62,188 nt of DNA, taken from NCBI RefSeq assembly GCF_021173675.1, contig NZ_JAIHON010000028.1:1-62188 (forward strand), given 5' to 3'. Below the pieces are notes generated by a model. It ran no database searches. It was not told where the DNA came from and worked only from the letters and a program-made list of their open reading frames with translations. The DNA is from Streptomyces lincolnensis. Lineage in GTDB: Bacteria > Actinomycetota > Actinomycetes > Streptomycetales > Streptomycetaceae. The translations under genes and the position numbers were made by a program. Below, piece by piece: positions 8,507 through 16,274 of this stretch; position 1 is the stretch's first letter; each line of letters starts with the position of its first letter.

Positions 8507-8977
8507 TCAGGCGGTGGGCCTCGGGGCGCGCAGGTGGGCGCGCTCCTTCAGCTCTGCCTCGTCGACCAATTCCAGCATGGGCTTGCCGGGAGCGCACATC
8601 ATCGTGACGACGAACTCCGTGGTCTCATCGGCGAGGGCGTTGCCGTCCTGGTAGTGGATGACGTCGCCGCCCGGCTCCCAGAAGGTCCCGCCGGCCTCGA
8701 CGATGCGCTCGGGCTCACCCTCCAGTTCGAAGCGAACGGCACCCTTGATGACGTATCCGAAGGCCGGGCCGGAGTGACGGTGCGGCGGGGTGCCGGGGTC
8801 ACCGGGCTCCCACTGGACGTGGATGGTCATCGCCGAGGCACCCTCGGGAACCGTGATCGGCGAGGCATCCTGGAGCATCTTCGCCGCGCGGGTCCAGCCG
8901 GGGCCGTCCGCGCCGCCGTCTCCGTGACCGTGGCCGTGGCCGTGGCCGTGGTGATCGTGCTGTGAGTTCTCCGACAC
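8507..8977 (-). CDS. Cupin-domain protein with His-rich N-terminus
   Basis: The 156-residue protein begins with SENSQHDHHGHGHGHGHGDG, an alternating His-Gly metal-binding tail, and continues into a cupin barrel with PPHRHSGPAFGYVIKG and GGDVIHYQDGN. Metal-dependent binding or catalysis is likely; the His tail may hold or deliver Ni, Zn or Cu. The GTG at 8977 is chosen because AAGGTG precedes it and translation further upstream would cross the promoter. An ECF41-type promoter lies at 9096-9070. Its leader end and start (ACCCAGTGTCGGA) closely match those of the DUF5134 gene at 16916, as if a regulatory segment had been copied. Confidence 0.82.
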   Translation of the reverse strand: MSENSQHDHHGHGHGHGHGDGGADGPGWTRAAKMLQDASPITVPEGASAMTIHVQWEPGDPGTPPHRHSGPAFGYVIKGAVRFELEGEPERIVEAGGTFWEPGGDVIHYQDGNALADETTEFVVTMMCAPGKPMLELVDEAELKERAHLRAPRPTA

Positions 8978-9069
8978 TGGGTCGCACCTTCCGTGGGTCC
9001 ACCGTGCATGGGTAACACATCGTCCGATGACACGGTTCATGTCCGGTCGTAAGACCGCTCGATCCTTCT

Positions 9070-9096
9070 GACCGGGTGTCGGCCGGATCTGTGACA
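9070..9096 (-). promoter_or_regulatory. ECF41-type promoter for the His-rich cupin gene
   Basis: On the minus strand TGTCACA (9096-9090), 16 bp, GGTC (9073-9070) followed by A. The cupin GTG is at 8977. The divergent promoter at 9145 starts about 50 bp away. Confidence 0.75.
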
Positions 9097-9144
9097 AGGG
9101 ACGACAGTCGATTCGCGGCCCGCACCCCGGGAGGCTGAGCGCGG

Positions 9145-9171
9145 TGTCACAAGAAGCGAATGCGCACTGTC
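9145..9171 (+). promoter_or_regulatory. ECF41-type promoter for the first NAD(P)-binding oxidoreductase
   Basis: TGTCACA (9145-9151), 16 bp, TGTC (9168-9171) followed by T. The -10 departs from GGTC in its first base, so this site may be weaker. The target ATG is at 9267. Confidence 0.65.
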
Positions 9172-9266
9172 TAGGTCTGATGAGCACGGTGGCACGCACC
9201 AATGTCCGCCACTGTCTGCCACCGACATCCAGCGGGTTCACACATCCCCTGACGGAAGAGGCTCAG

Positions 9267-10007
9267 ATGAAAGTCGTCGTCGCAGGTGCCACCGGCCTGA
9301 TCGGTTTCCGGACCGTCGCCAGGCTCCGGGACCACGGGGTGGAGGTCGTGCCGATCTCACGCGGCGAAGGAGTCGACGTCAGCACCGGGGAAGGTCTCGC
9401 CCGGGCCCTGCGCACCGCCGAGGTGCTCGTGGACGTCACCGACGCGCCCTCCCGGGACCAACAGGTCAGCACGGACTTCTTCACCACCTCGACGAGCAAC
9501 CTCCTCAAGGCGGCCGCCGCGGCGGGCGTGGAGCACTACGTGGCGCTGTCGGTGGTGGGCGCCGACCGGGTCGGCTCGGGCTGGTTCCGGGCGAAGGCCG
9601 CGCAGGAGGACCTGGTCAGGAACACCACCATCCCGTTTTCTGTGGTCCGTGCCACGCCGTTCCACGAGTCGGTGGCGGCCGCCGCCGTGGCCGGTACCCG
9701 GTCCGACGGTGTGCACGTGCCGCCCCTGCTGCTGCGGCCGCTCGCGGCGGACGACGTCGCCACGACGGTCGCCCATGTCGCGGTGGGGCTGCCGGAGTTC
9801 GGCGTGGTCGAGGCGGCCGGTCCCGAGGAGGTGCGCCTCGACGACGCCACGGCCGCGCTGCTGAGCACCCTGGGCCGGACCGACCCGGTCGTCGCCGACA
9901 CGCGTGCTCCGTTCTTCGGCGCCATGGTCGAGGAGCGGGCGCTCCTCCCCGGGCCGGACGCCCACCTGGGCCACCACACCTTCGCCCAGTGGCTCAAGAG
10001 CCGCTGA
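9267..10007 (+). CDS. NAD(P)-binding NmrA/atypical SDR oxidoreductase (copy 1)
   Basis: The 246-residue protein begins MKVVVAGATGLIGFRTVARL, a Rossmann fold with the atypical-SDR GATGLIG nucleotide motif. No clear YxxxK catalytic pair is visible, so it may be an NmrA-like redox sensor or a divergent reductase rather than a classic dehydrogenase. It is a paralogue of the protein at 18164: both share the GATGLIG/GGTGLIG start, a TSTxNLLKA-type helix and a C-terminal LLPGPDA stretch. Both genes follow ECF41-type promoters. Oxidoreductases of this kind are known genomic partners of ECF41 factors. Confidence 0.87.
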   Translation: MKVVVAGATGLIGFRTVARLRDHGVEVVPISRGEGVDVSTGEGLARALRTAEVLVDVTDAPSRDQQVSTDFFTTSTSNLLKAAAAAGVEHYVALSVVGADRVGSGWFRAKAAQEDLVRNTTIPFSVVRATPFHESVAAAAVAGTRSDGVHVPPLLLRPLAADDVATTVAHVAVGLPEFGVVEAAGPEEVRLDDATAALLSTLGRTDPVVADTRAPFFGAMVEERALLPGPDAHLGHHTFAQWLKSR

Positions 10008-10140
10008 GGTGAGGGCGGGCGGCATCGCCTCGTCGCCCGCGCAACCCACCAGATCGGCGCCCCCGACACCCACCGTGTCCGCGTCCGACATCGCCGGAGC
10101 TCACGCCGTGCAGAAAGGCTGCCCTGAATGAACCGTCCCG

Positions 10141-10690
10141 GCCGCGGCGCAGCCGGAGTTCGACGGTGACCTGGAGTTGGAGTCCAGGATCACCGCGCTC
10201 AACCGGTGGAACGCCGCGGCGATGGTCACCCGCGGTTCCCGGCTGGGACTGGGCGGCCACATCTCCACGTACGCCTCGCTCTACAAGATCGGGTTCAACC
10301 ACTTCTTCCAGGGCAAGGACGGGGACGGCTCGGGGGACCAGCTCTTCCTGCAAGGGCACGCCTCCCCCGGCATCTACGCCCGGGTCTTCCTCGAAGGACG
10401 CCTGGGAGAGGCCCAATTGGACGCCTTTCGGCGGGAGACGGGCGGTCTGGGCCTGCCGTCCTACCCGCACCCCCGACGGCTTCCGTGGCTGTGGGAGTTC
10501 CCGACGGTGTCCATGGGGCTCGGCCCGCTCGGCGCCATCTACCAGGCCCGCTTCAACCGCTATCTGCACGCCCGCGGCATCAAGGACTCCTCGGCCTCAC
10601 GAGTGTGGGCGTTCCTGGGCGACGGGGAGATGGACGAGCCGGAGTCGATGGCAGCCCTGACGCTGGCCTCCCGCTTGGGCCTGGACAGCC
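10141..10690 (+). pseudogene. aceE: aceE (pyruvate dehydrogenase E1, homodimeric type) internal fragment
   Basis: The plus-strand frame reads PEFDGDLELESRITALNRWN, then GGHISTYASLYKIGFNHFF, LFLQGHASPGIYARVFLEG and AFLGDGEMDEPESMAALTLA. This is the thiamine-diphosphate domain of homodimeric E1, including the GDGEMDEPE cofactor motif. It corresponds to only about 180 of the usual roughly 900 residues. An in-frame stop at 10129 blocks the 5' side, and homology ends near 10690 with LASRLGLDS. Both ends are therefore missing and it cannot be active. No ECF41-type promoter faces it. Confidence 0.85.
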
Positions 10691-10723
10691 GGGCCGGTAT
10701 GTGTCCGCGCGGGCGGACCTGCG

Positions 10724-10765
10724 GTCGATTGGGCGGGGTCGATTGGGCGGGGTCGATTGGGCGGG
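10724..10765 (+). repeat. Three tandem copies of a 14-bp unit
   Basis: GTCGATTGGGCGGG is repeated exactly three times (10724, 10738, 10752) and a partial fourth follows. It begins 34 bp after the point where the aceE homology ends, so it may mark the deletion junction. Confidence 0.85.
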
Positions 10766-10818
10766 GTCGGTTCCGTTGGCCGGCCGGGCCGGTCGGGTGT
10801 GCCCTGCCGGATGGCGGT

Positions 10819-10848
10819 CGAGGGCCGGCGGTGTACCGCCGGCCCTCG
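10819..10848. terminator. Terminator of the secreted hydrolase gene
   Basis: A perfect 14-bp stem CGAGGGCCGGCGGT / ACCGCCGGCCCTCG with a 2-base gap lies 17 bp past the stop of the minus-strand hydrolase gene (10865). Confidence 0.85.
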
Positions 10849-10864
10849 ATCTCCGGGTGCGGGG

Positions 10865-11707
10865 TCAGCGCACCGAGCGAGCGGCTTCCTCGATGACCTC
10901 GGTCACCGTGCCGGGCCGCGAGACGCTCACCGCGTGGGAGGCGCGGACCTCCGTGGTGTGGGCGCCGGCTCGCTCCGCCATGAACTCCTGGGCGGCGGGC
11001 GGGATGTTGAGGTCACCCGTGGCCACAAGCACCCAGGACGGGATGGTCTTCCAGGCCGGTTCGGCCGCGCCCTCGGCGAGCGCCGCCTCGGTGACCGGTC
11101 GCTGCGTGACGGCCATCAGCTCGGTCTTGTTGCGCGGCACATCGGCCGCGAACTGTTGGCGGAACTTGTCGTTCTGGATGTACAGATCGGTGCCTTGCGA
11201 ACCGTCGGCGTTCGTGATCGGCACAGGGCGCAGCGCGGCCCCCAGGGTGCTGCCGGGGAACTTTCCCGACAGGTCGACGGCGCTCTCACCCTTCTCCGGG
11301 AGGAAGGCCGCGAGGTAGACCAGCGCCTTGACGTTGTCGTTGCCGGTGGCGGCATTGCTGATCACCGAACCGCCGTAGGAGTGACCCGCCAGCACGATGG
11401 GCCCGTCGATGTCGGCCAGGGTGTCCTTGAGGTAGGCCGAGTCGCCGCTCAGGGAGCGCAGCGGGTTGGCGACGGCGACGACCGGATAGCCGTCGTGCCG
11501 GAGCCTGCTGATGACACCGTTCCAGCTCGTGGAGTCGGCGAACGCGCCGTGGACCAGGACGACGGTGGGCTTGGGCTCCTGGTCGGAAGTGCCCTTGTCG
11601 GCGGAGGCCGGGGCGACCGTGACGGCGAGCAGACCGGCGGCGATGCCGGCGCCGGCCAGCGCGGTGAGCGCACTGCGGGCCCTGCTGGTGCGGGGGTTAC
11701 GGATCAT
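10865..11707 (-). CDS. Secreted alpha/beta hydrolase
   Basis: The 280-residue protein has a Sec-type signal peptide (MIRNPRTSRARSALTALAGA, hydrophobic core to about residue 30, cleavage near APASA-DK). The hydrolase domain has an HGAFADSTSW oxyanion motif, a GHSYGGSV nucleophile elbow (Ser) and a C-terminal RASHAVSVSRP histidine. It resembles small esterase/lactonase-like enzymes, acting outside the membrane. The ATG at 11707 follows an AAAGG ribosome site. An ECF41-type promoter at 11865-11839 drives it, with a long leader holding a 21-bp inverted repeat. It sits between broken aceE and qcrB pieces but is itself intact. Confidence 0.87.
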   Translation of the reverse strand: MIRNPRTSRARSALTALAGAGIAAGLLAVTVAPASADKGTSDQEPKPTVVLVHGAFADSTSWNGVISRLRHDGYPVVAVANPLRSLSGDSAYLKDTLADIDGPIVLAGHSYGGSVISNAATGNDNVKALVYLAAFLPEKGESAVDLSGKFPGSTLGAALRPVPITNADGSQGTDLYIQNDKFRQQFAADVPRNKTELMAVTQRPVTEAALAEGAAEPAWKTIPSWVLVATGDLNIPPAAQEFMAERAGAHTTEVRASHAVSVSRPGTVTEVIEEAARSVR

Positions 11708-11786
11708 GTCGAGTGCCTTTCGGGCGGTGAAGGTGCGCTGAAAGCGGCGAACCGCGGGTGCACGGGGTGAGGCGGTGTGGGCGGTG

Positions 11787-11844
11787 CCGGTCTTGAGGAA
11801 CGAAAGGGCCACACGTTGTGCCGCCTTTCGTTCCTCAAGACCGG
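11787..11844. repeat. Perfect 21-bp inverted repeat overlapping a promoter
   Basis: CCGGTCTTGAGGAACGAAAG plus G (11787-11807) and its exact complement (11824-11844) are separated by 16 bases that are themselves partly palindromic (CACA...TGTG). The right arm contains the -10 element of the hydrolase promoter. With no T-run and this position, it may be an operator or a duplicated promoter segment; it could also act as the terminator of the qcrB remnant ending at 11901. Confidence 0.85.
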
Positions 11845-11865
11845 GGAACGACGGAAGGTGTGACA
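11839..11865 (-). promoter_or_regulatory. ECF41-type promoter for the secreted hydrolase
   Basis: Minus strand TGTCACA (11865-11859), 16 bp, GGTC (11842-11839) followed by T. The target ATG is at 11707. The -10 lies inside the right arm of the 21-bp inverted repeat. Confidence 0.72.
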
Positions 11866-11900
11866 TGTCGCGATGTCGGATTCCGCCAGGCCGACACCGG

Positions 11901-12394
11901 TCAGGACCGGCGCCGACCGGTGACCTCCTTGTCCTCGGCCCCCGTGGGCTTGGAGACCTGTGTGCCGGTGCCGTAGAGGGCACGGCTGAGCCCGGCGCGC
12001 AGCCGCCGGGTACGGGTCGGCACAGCACCGTCCGTGTCCCGCACGGCTACGGCCGTCAGGGGCCGGTACTGCTCATGAGCGGTCAGCATGTGTAGTCGAG
12101 CCGGGGCGAGGGGCTCATGGATCTCCACGTACCCGCCGTCCGGAAGGCGTTTGATGACACCGCTCTCACGGCCGTGCAACACCTCCTCGCGGTCCCGGCG
12201 TTGCAGGCCCAGTGCCAGCCGTTTGGTGACGCCGAAGGCCAGGACCGGGACGACGAACAGGCCGACGCGCACGGTCCAGGTCACCGCGTTGACGGACAGG
12301 TTCAGCCGAGTGGCGATGATGTCGTTCGCCGCTCCTACGAGAGCCACGGCGTACACGCTGAGCCAGGCCACGCCCAGGGCGGTCCGTGCCCCGC
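11901..12394 (-). pseudogene. qcrB: qcrB (cytochrome b of the bc1 complex) C-terminal fragment
   Basis: The minus-strand frame reads SAND-like GAANDIIATRLNLSVNAVTW, then TKRLALGLQRRDREEVLHG and SGVIKRLPDGGYVEIHEPL. This is the last membrane helices and cytoplasmic tail of actinobacterial QcrB. About 160 of the usual roughly 540 residues remain, and all haem-binding helices are absent. Upstream of about 12394 the sequence switches abruptly to a hydroxyacid dehydrogenase in another frame. An ATG at 12371 could start a 156-residue membrane peptide, but I regard it as a remnant. Confidence 0.78.
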
Positions 12395-12395
12395 A

Positions 12396-12669
12396 GCGAG
12401 GCGAGGATCAGGGTCAGGGCGAGTTCCGCCGTGCTCGGGGCGGGGACTCCGCGCGCGTTGCAGAGCGTCACCGGGCGAGGGAACCGGTCCAGAGCCGCCC
12501 GCAGTTCGTCGGTCCCCGCGCTGAGTGCCTGGACCATGCGCAGACGTGTCATCCGGTGCAGCGGCCGGCTGATGATGTATGTCCTGGGTCAGCGGCGGGG
12601 CGTAGAACTCGACCTTCGCGGGGTCCGAGGGGAAGTCCGAACGGCCGTCCCAGCGGTCGCTTCCACGAG
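12396..12669 (-). pseudogene. D-2-hydroxyacid dehydrogenase N-terminal fragment, frameshifted
   Basis: One minus frame gives RWDGRSDFPSDPAKVEFYAP up to about 12580; the next frame continues SRPLHRMTRLRMVQALSAGT and RGVPAPSTAELALTLILASL to about 12396. Joined, these match the N-terminal substrate domain of phosphoglycerate-dehydrogenase-like 2-hydroxyacid dehydrogenases, including the L-x-S-A-G-x-D motif region. A frameshift lies near 12578, the NAD-binding domain is missing, and the 3' side is fused to the qcrB remnant. The gene cannot make a working enzyme. Confidence 0.72.
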
Positions 12670-12699
12670 ACACCGGCCGGTCGTCGCAGGCGATCCGCC

Positions 12700-12726
12700 T
12701 GTCACCCGCCCGGCCCACACGCTGTC
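12700..12726 (+). promoter_or_regulatory. Possible ECF41-type promoter for the methyltransferase gene
   Basis: TGTCACC (12700-12706), 16 bp, TGTC (12723-12726) followed by T. It differs from the consensus at one base in each box. The ATG is at 12735, so the transcript would be nearly leaderless. Confidence 0.5.
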
Positions 12727-12734
12727 TTGCTGAC

Positions 12735-13502
12735 ATGCACCCTGTTGTCAGCCCACAAGCACCGCCCACCCGGCCGTACCCGGACTCCTATGCCGTCACC
12801 GCCGAGTTCTACGACATCTTGCAGGCCGCTCAGGACGAGGCCCGCGTCCGTCACCTCTACGGCAGTGAGGTCGCGAAGGCCCGTCGCGGTGTGCTGGACA
12901 TCGGTGCCGGGACCGGGCGGGTCACCCTGATGAGCCTGGCCGAGTCCCGGGTCGAGGTGCACGCCGTCGAGCCCGCACGGGCCATGCGCACCTCGCTGCT
13001 GACCCGCCTCGCCGCCCTGCCCGCGCCCCAGCGGGAACGGGTGACCGTGCACCCGTGCACGCTGGACCGGGCGGGTCTGTACGCGGTCGCGGACGTGGCC
13101 GTGTGCCACAACACGGTCGCCTGTCTCCCCCCGGCCGCGCGGGATGTGCTCTGGCCCGCGGTCCGGGCGGCCCTGGTCCCCGGGGGGTCGCTGTTCCTGC
13201 AGCTCCCGCCCGCCGTGCTGCCCGCCCGTGACGTCGTACGCCTCCTGCCGGAGAAGCGGGTGGGCGGGCATGTGTACGGGGGACGCATGACGATGTCGAC
13301 CGCCGGATACCGCATCCGCAACCGCGTCGAATACCGGGTGCGCGGGCCACAAGGTGTGCTGCGGGAGCACACGGAGACGTTCTGGATGTGGCCCGCCTCG
13401 CGCGCTCGCCTCATAGCCGACCTCGAACGGCACGGGTTCGTCCCGCTGCCGGGCCACGACGATCCCCGCGTCCTGGCCGTCACGCGGCCGAACCACACCT
13501 GA
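12735..13502 (+). CDS. SAM-dependent class I methyltransferase
   Basis: The 255-residue protein has motif I VLDIGAGTGRVTLM (residues about 54-67), an acidic end of strand 2 (VHAVEPARAM) and a post-motif loop VAVCHNTVACLPP. These bind S-adenosylmethionine. The substrate cannot be inferred; a soluble small-molecule methyltransferase is likely. The ATG at 12735 is only 8 bases past the putative -10, and no good ribosome site precedes it, which fits a leaderless mRNA. The next gene on this strand, the adenylase at 13758, has its own promoter. Confidence 0.85.
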   Translation: MHPVVSPQAPPTRPYPDSYAVTAEFYDILQAAQDEARVRHLYGSEVAKARRGVLDIGAGTGRVTLMSLAESRVEVHAVEPARAMRTSLLTRLAALPAPQRERVTVHPCTLDRAGLYAVADVAVCHNTVACLPPAARDVLWPAVRAALVPGGSLFLQLPPAVLPARDVVRLLPEKRVGGHVYGGRMTMSTAGYRIRNRVEYRVRGPQGVLREHTETFWMWPASRARLIADLERHGFVPLPGHDDPRVLAVTRPNHT

Positions 13503-13564
13503 ACCGGCCGCCGGAGCGGGCCCGAAACGCCCACGGTGGCCGCCCCGGCCCGCCCGCACAGCGC

Positions 13565-13591
13565 TGTCACAAACGGTGTCGCCGACCGGTC
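13565..13591 (+). promoter_or_regulatory. ECF41-type promoter for the adenylase/reductase operon
   Basis: TGTCACA (13565-13571), 16 bp, GGTC (13588-13591) followed by T. The target ATG is at 13758, leaving a leader of about 160 bases in which I see no obvious structure. A GAAAGG ribosome site precedes the start. Confidence 0.75.
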
Positions 13592-13757
13592 TGATGGATG
13601 ACCGGACCACACGACTCCACACGACTCGCTCGGTGCGCCTCGCCAACGGGGACGGGGATCTCAGGTCAGCACCCGCCCCCACAACGCACAGTTCACCGGC
13701 GGCCCCGTCATCCGCACAGGACCGCACAGGACCGCACCAAGAAAGGCAGGACCCCAG

Positions 13758-14858
13758 ATGACGTATGAGTCCCCCTCCGTTCTGGACGCCGGGCCCTCCG
13801 ACGGCGTCGATCCGGACGAGTTCTTACGAGCGGCCATGCGCTGGCACTTCGACCCGGCGACCGGCTCCCGCTACTGGCTCGACCGGGCCGAGCGGCTCGC
13901 CTTCGATCCGCGACAGGACGTCAAGGGCGTGGCCGACCTGTCGCTCTTCCCCGACCTCACCGACGAGCTGCGGCACGTACCGGTGGCGGACCTGATCCCC
14001 CGAGGCTACGGCGGCGACGCCCGGCTGATCAACGTCTTCGACAGCGGCGGGACGACCGGGGCGCCCAAGCGGGTCGTCCAGCTCGACGACTGGATGCGGC
14101 ACAGCACCGAGCAGGTCGACCGGCGTCTGCGCGAGCACGGCCTCCCGCTCGGCGCCCAGTGGCTGACCGTGGCGCCGACCGGTCCGCACCTGGTGGGGGA
14201 CGTGCTGCAGCGGGCGGCGGCGGCGCTCGGCGGCCCGGCCCTGAGTATCGACATGGATCCCCGCTGGGTGAAGAAGCTGATCGCCGCGGGCCGCGGCGAC
14301 GAGGTCGAGTCCTACACCGACCATCTCGTCGAACAGTGCCGCCGGATCCTGCTGACCCAGGACGTTGGTGTACTGGCCGCCACCACCGCGCTGCTGGAAC
14401 GCTTCGCCCGCGAGGACGACCTCCTGGAGCGGATCAACGGTTCCGTCCGGGCGATCCTCTGGGGCGGCACCCACATGGACCCCGACACCCGGCACCTGCT
14501 GGCCACGGAGGTCTTTCCCGATGTGCCGCTCATCGGCATGTACGGCAACACCATGATGCTCACCGCACTGCTCGAACGCCCCGGACTCGACGCCTCCCAG
14601 CCCTGCGTCTTCGACCCGGTGTCGCCGTACGTGTTCCTGTCGGTCGTCGACCCCGCCACCGGGGAACGCGTCGAGGTGGGTGAGCGCGGCCAGGTGATCG
14701 TCAGTCACGTCAGCAAGTCCATGCTCATCCCCAACAACGCGGAACGCGACACTGCGGTCCGTGTGCGACCGGCCGGCGACCACGCGGGCGACGCCGTCGC
14801 GGACGTGGCACCCGTGGCCACGGTGAAGGGCGAGACCGTGATCGAGGGCGTGTACTGA
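13758..14858 (+). CDS. ANL-superfamily adenylating enzyme, EhpF-like (phenazine-type)
   Basis: The 366-residue protein carries the ANL phosphate-binding loop DSGGTTGAPKRVVQ (residues about 95-108) and an adenylate-binding GMYGNTMM stretch (about 258-265). It is about 150 residues shorter than typical AMP-dependent ligases and lacks most of the C-terminal swinging domain. In length and layout it matches the family of EhpF, which activates a phenazine dicarboxylate for reduction in griseoluteic-acid biosynthesis. Its stop overlaps the start of the reductase gene by one base (TGATG), so the pair is coupled. No phenazine core (phz) genes are nearby, so the natural substrate may be another aromatic acid. 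Confidence 0.75.
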   Translation: MTYESPSVLDAGPSDGVDPDEFLRAAMRWHFDPATGSRYWLDRAERLAFDPRQDVKGVADLSLFPDLTDELRHVPVADLIPRGYGGDARLINVFDSGGTTGAPKRVVQLDDWMRHSTEQVDRRLREHGLPLGAQWLTVAPTGPHLVGDVLQRAAAALGGPALSIDMDPRWVKKLIAAGRGDEVESYTDHLVEQCRRILLTQDVGVLAATTALLERFAREDDLLERINGSVRAILWGGTHMDPDTRHLLATEVFPDVPLIGMYGNTMMLTALLERPGLDASQPCVFDPVSPYVFLSVVDPATGERVEVGERGQVIVSHVSKSMLIPNNAERDTAVRVRPAGDHAGDAVADVAPVATVKGETVIEGVY

Positions 14859-16267
14859 TGACGGTCGTGACGGCCGGGACGGTCGTGAAGGCCGACGGGC
14901 CGGTGTACCTGGACGCGCTGGGCCCGGGCGGCCCTTACCGGACGCGCGTACCGAGCGGCGTGACGGACGTGTCCGGTACCGATGTGGCGCGACTGAGCCT
15001 GGTACCGCCGGTCTACGTCCACCGCGCCCTGGCCGCGCTGCGCAAGGCCGAGGCCGTACCGACGGCCGGCCTGGACACGCTCCTGGAAACGGCCGCCGAG
15101 GAGTTCGCCACCGGCACCGTCGGCGGGCTGGGCGTCCGCGAGTACGAGCACCTGGTGAGCCGCACCTCCGGCAGCCCGCTGACGGTGGTGCGCACCGCGA
15201 CACGGGACACCGCGAGATTCGTCGGCCTGGCCCGTTCGTCGGCCGACCGGGGCAGGCCGCGCGGGGCGGCCCGGCACAGTGGGGATCCGACCCTCGGATC
15301 CAGGCACGCCGTGTGGGCCCGCAGAGGCGAGGTGTTCGCCGTCAACGCTTCCGGCAACCACCCCGGTGTCCACCGGTTGTGGCTGGAGGCGCTGACGCTG
15401 GGCTACCGCGTCGCCGTACGTCCGTCCCGGCGGGAGCCGTTCACTCCGCACCGCCTGGTCGGAGCCCTGCACAGGGCGGGCGTCCGGGAGGACCAGCTCG
15501 TGCTGCTGCCCACGGACCACCAGGCCGCCGGGGCGTTGATCCGCGGTGCGGACCGCGCGGTGGTGTACGGCGGTGACGACGTGGTCGCCCGGTACGCGCA
15601 CGATGCCCGCGTGCTGCCGCAGGGGCCCGGCCGGACCAAGATCCTCGTCACCGCGGACACGGACTGGCGGGGGTACCTCGACACCATCGTCGCTTCCGTC
15701 GCCGACGAGGGCGGCACCGCGTGCGTCAACGCGACCGCCGTCCTCGTCGAGGGCGATCCGGCGCCGCTCGCCGAGGCCGTCGCGGACCGCCTGTCCCGGC
15801 TGCCCGGTCTGCCGCCCCAGGACGCCCGGGCGGTCCTCCCGGTGTACCCGCTGGACCGGGCCCGCGCCCTCGACTCCTATCTGCGGAAGGTGGCGGCGGG
15901 AACCCGCGCCTGGCTCGGCGGTGACGGCATCGTCGACGACCTCGGAGACGGAAGTGCCGTACTGCGTCCGGCGGTCCACCAGGTCGACCACGCGGGAGCC
16001 CCGCAACCGCGGGCCGAACTCCCCTTTCCCTGCGTGTGGATCGCGCCGTGGACCCGCTCGGACGGAATCGCTCCGCTGCGCGACACCCTCGTCCTCTCGC
16101 TCCTCTCGCGCGACCACGCCCTGCTGGCCACCCTGCTGGCGGAGCCCACCATCGCCAATGTGTACGCCGGTGACCGGCCGACCTACTGGATGGCTCCGGG
16201 CGTGCCGCACGACAGTTACCTGTCGGACTTCCTGATGCGCAGCAAGGCCGTCGTCGGCTTCGAGTGA
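14858..16267 (+). CDS. LuxC/EhpG-like acyl reductase (aldehyde dehydrogenase superfamily)
   Basis: The 469-residue protein belongs to the ALDH superfamily's LuxC branch: a nucleotide-binding region near VNASGNHPGVHRLWLEAL (about 162-179) and a catalytic cysteine in DEGGTACVN (Cys289). Such enzymes reduce an activated acyl group (acyl-AMP, acyl-CoA or enzyme thioester) to an aldehyde with NADPH. Coupled to the preceding adenylase it should form an ATP- and NADPH-dependent carboxylate-reducing pair, as proposed for EhpF and EhpG. It ends 7 bp before the convergent DUF5134 gene, with no obvious terminator between them. Confidence 0.75.
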   Translation: MTVVTAGTVVKADGPVYLDALGPGGPYRTRVPSGVTDVSGTDVARLSLVPPVYVHRALAALRKAEAVPTAGLDTLLETAAEEFATGTVGGLGVREYEHLVSRTSGSPLTVVRTATRDTARFVGLARSSADRGRPRGAARHSGDPTLGSRHAVWARRGEVFAVNASGNHPGVHRLWLEALTLGYRVAVRPSRREPFTPHRLVGALHRAGVREDQLVLLPTDHQAAGALIRGADRAVVYGGDDVVARYAHDARVLPQGPGRTKILVTADTDWRGYLDTIVASVADEGGTACVNATAVLVEGDPAPLAEAVADRLSRLPGLPPQDARAVLPVYPLDRARALDSYLRKVAAGTRAWLGGDGIVDDLGDGSAVLRPAVHQVDHAGAPQPRAELPFPCVWIAPWTRSDGIAPLRDTLVLSLLSRDHALLATLLAEPTIANVYAGDRPTYWMAPGVPHDSYLSDFLMRSKAVVGFE

Positions 16268-16274
16268 ACGGCGG

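Noticed and set aside
10177..10896. 239-residue gene made of the aceE piece plus its tail
   Set aside because: The tail is low-complexity repeat sequence overlapping the hydrolase 3' end, and no family has this layout.
11901..12371. Intact small membrane protein gene
   Set aside because: The sequence is plainly the C-terminus of QcrB and is joined upstream to a dehydrogenase fragment.
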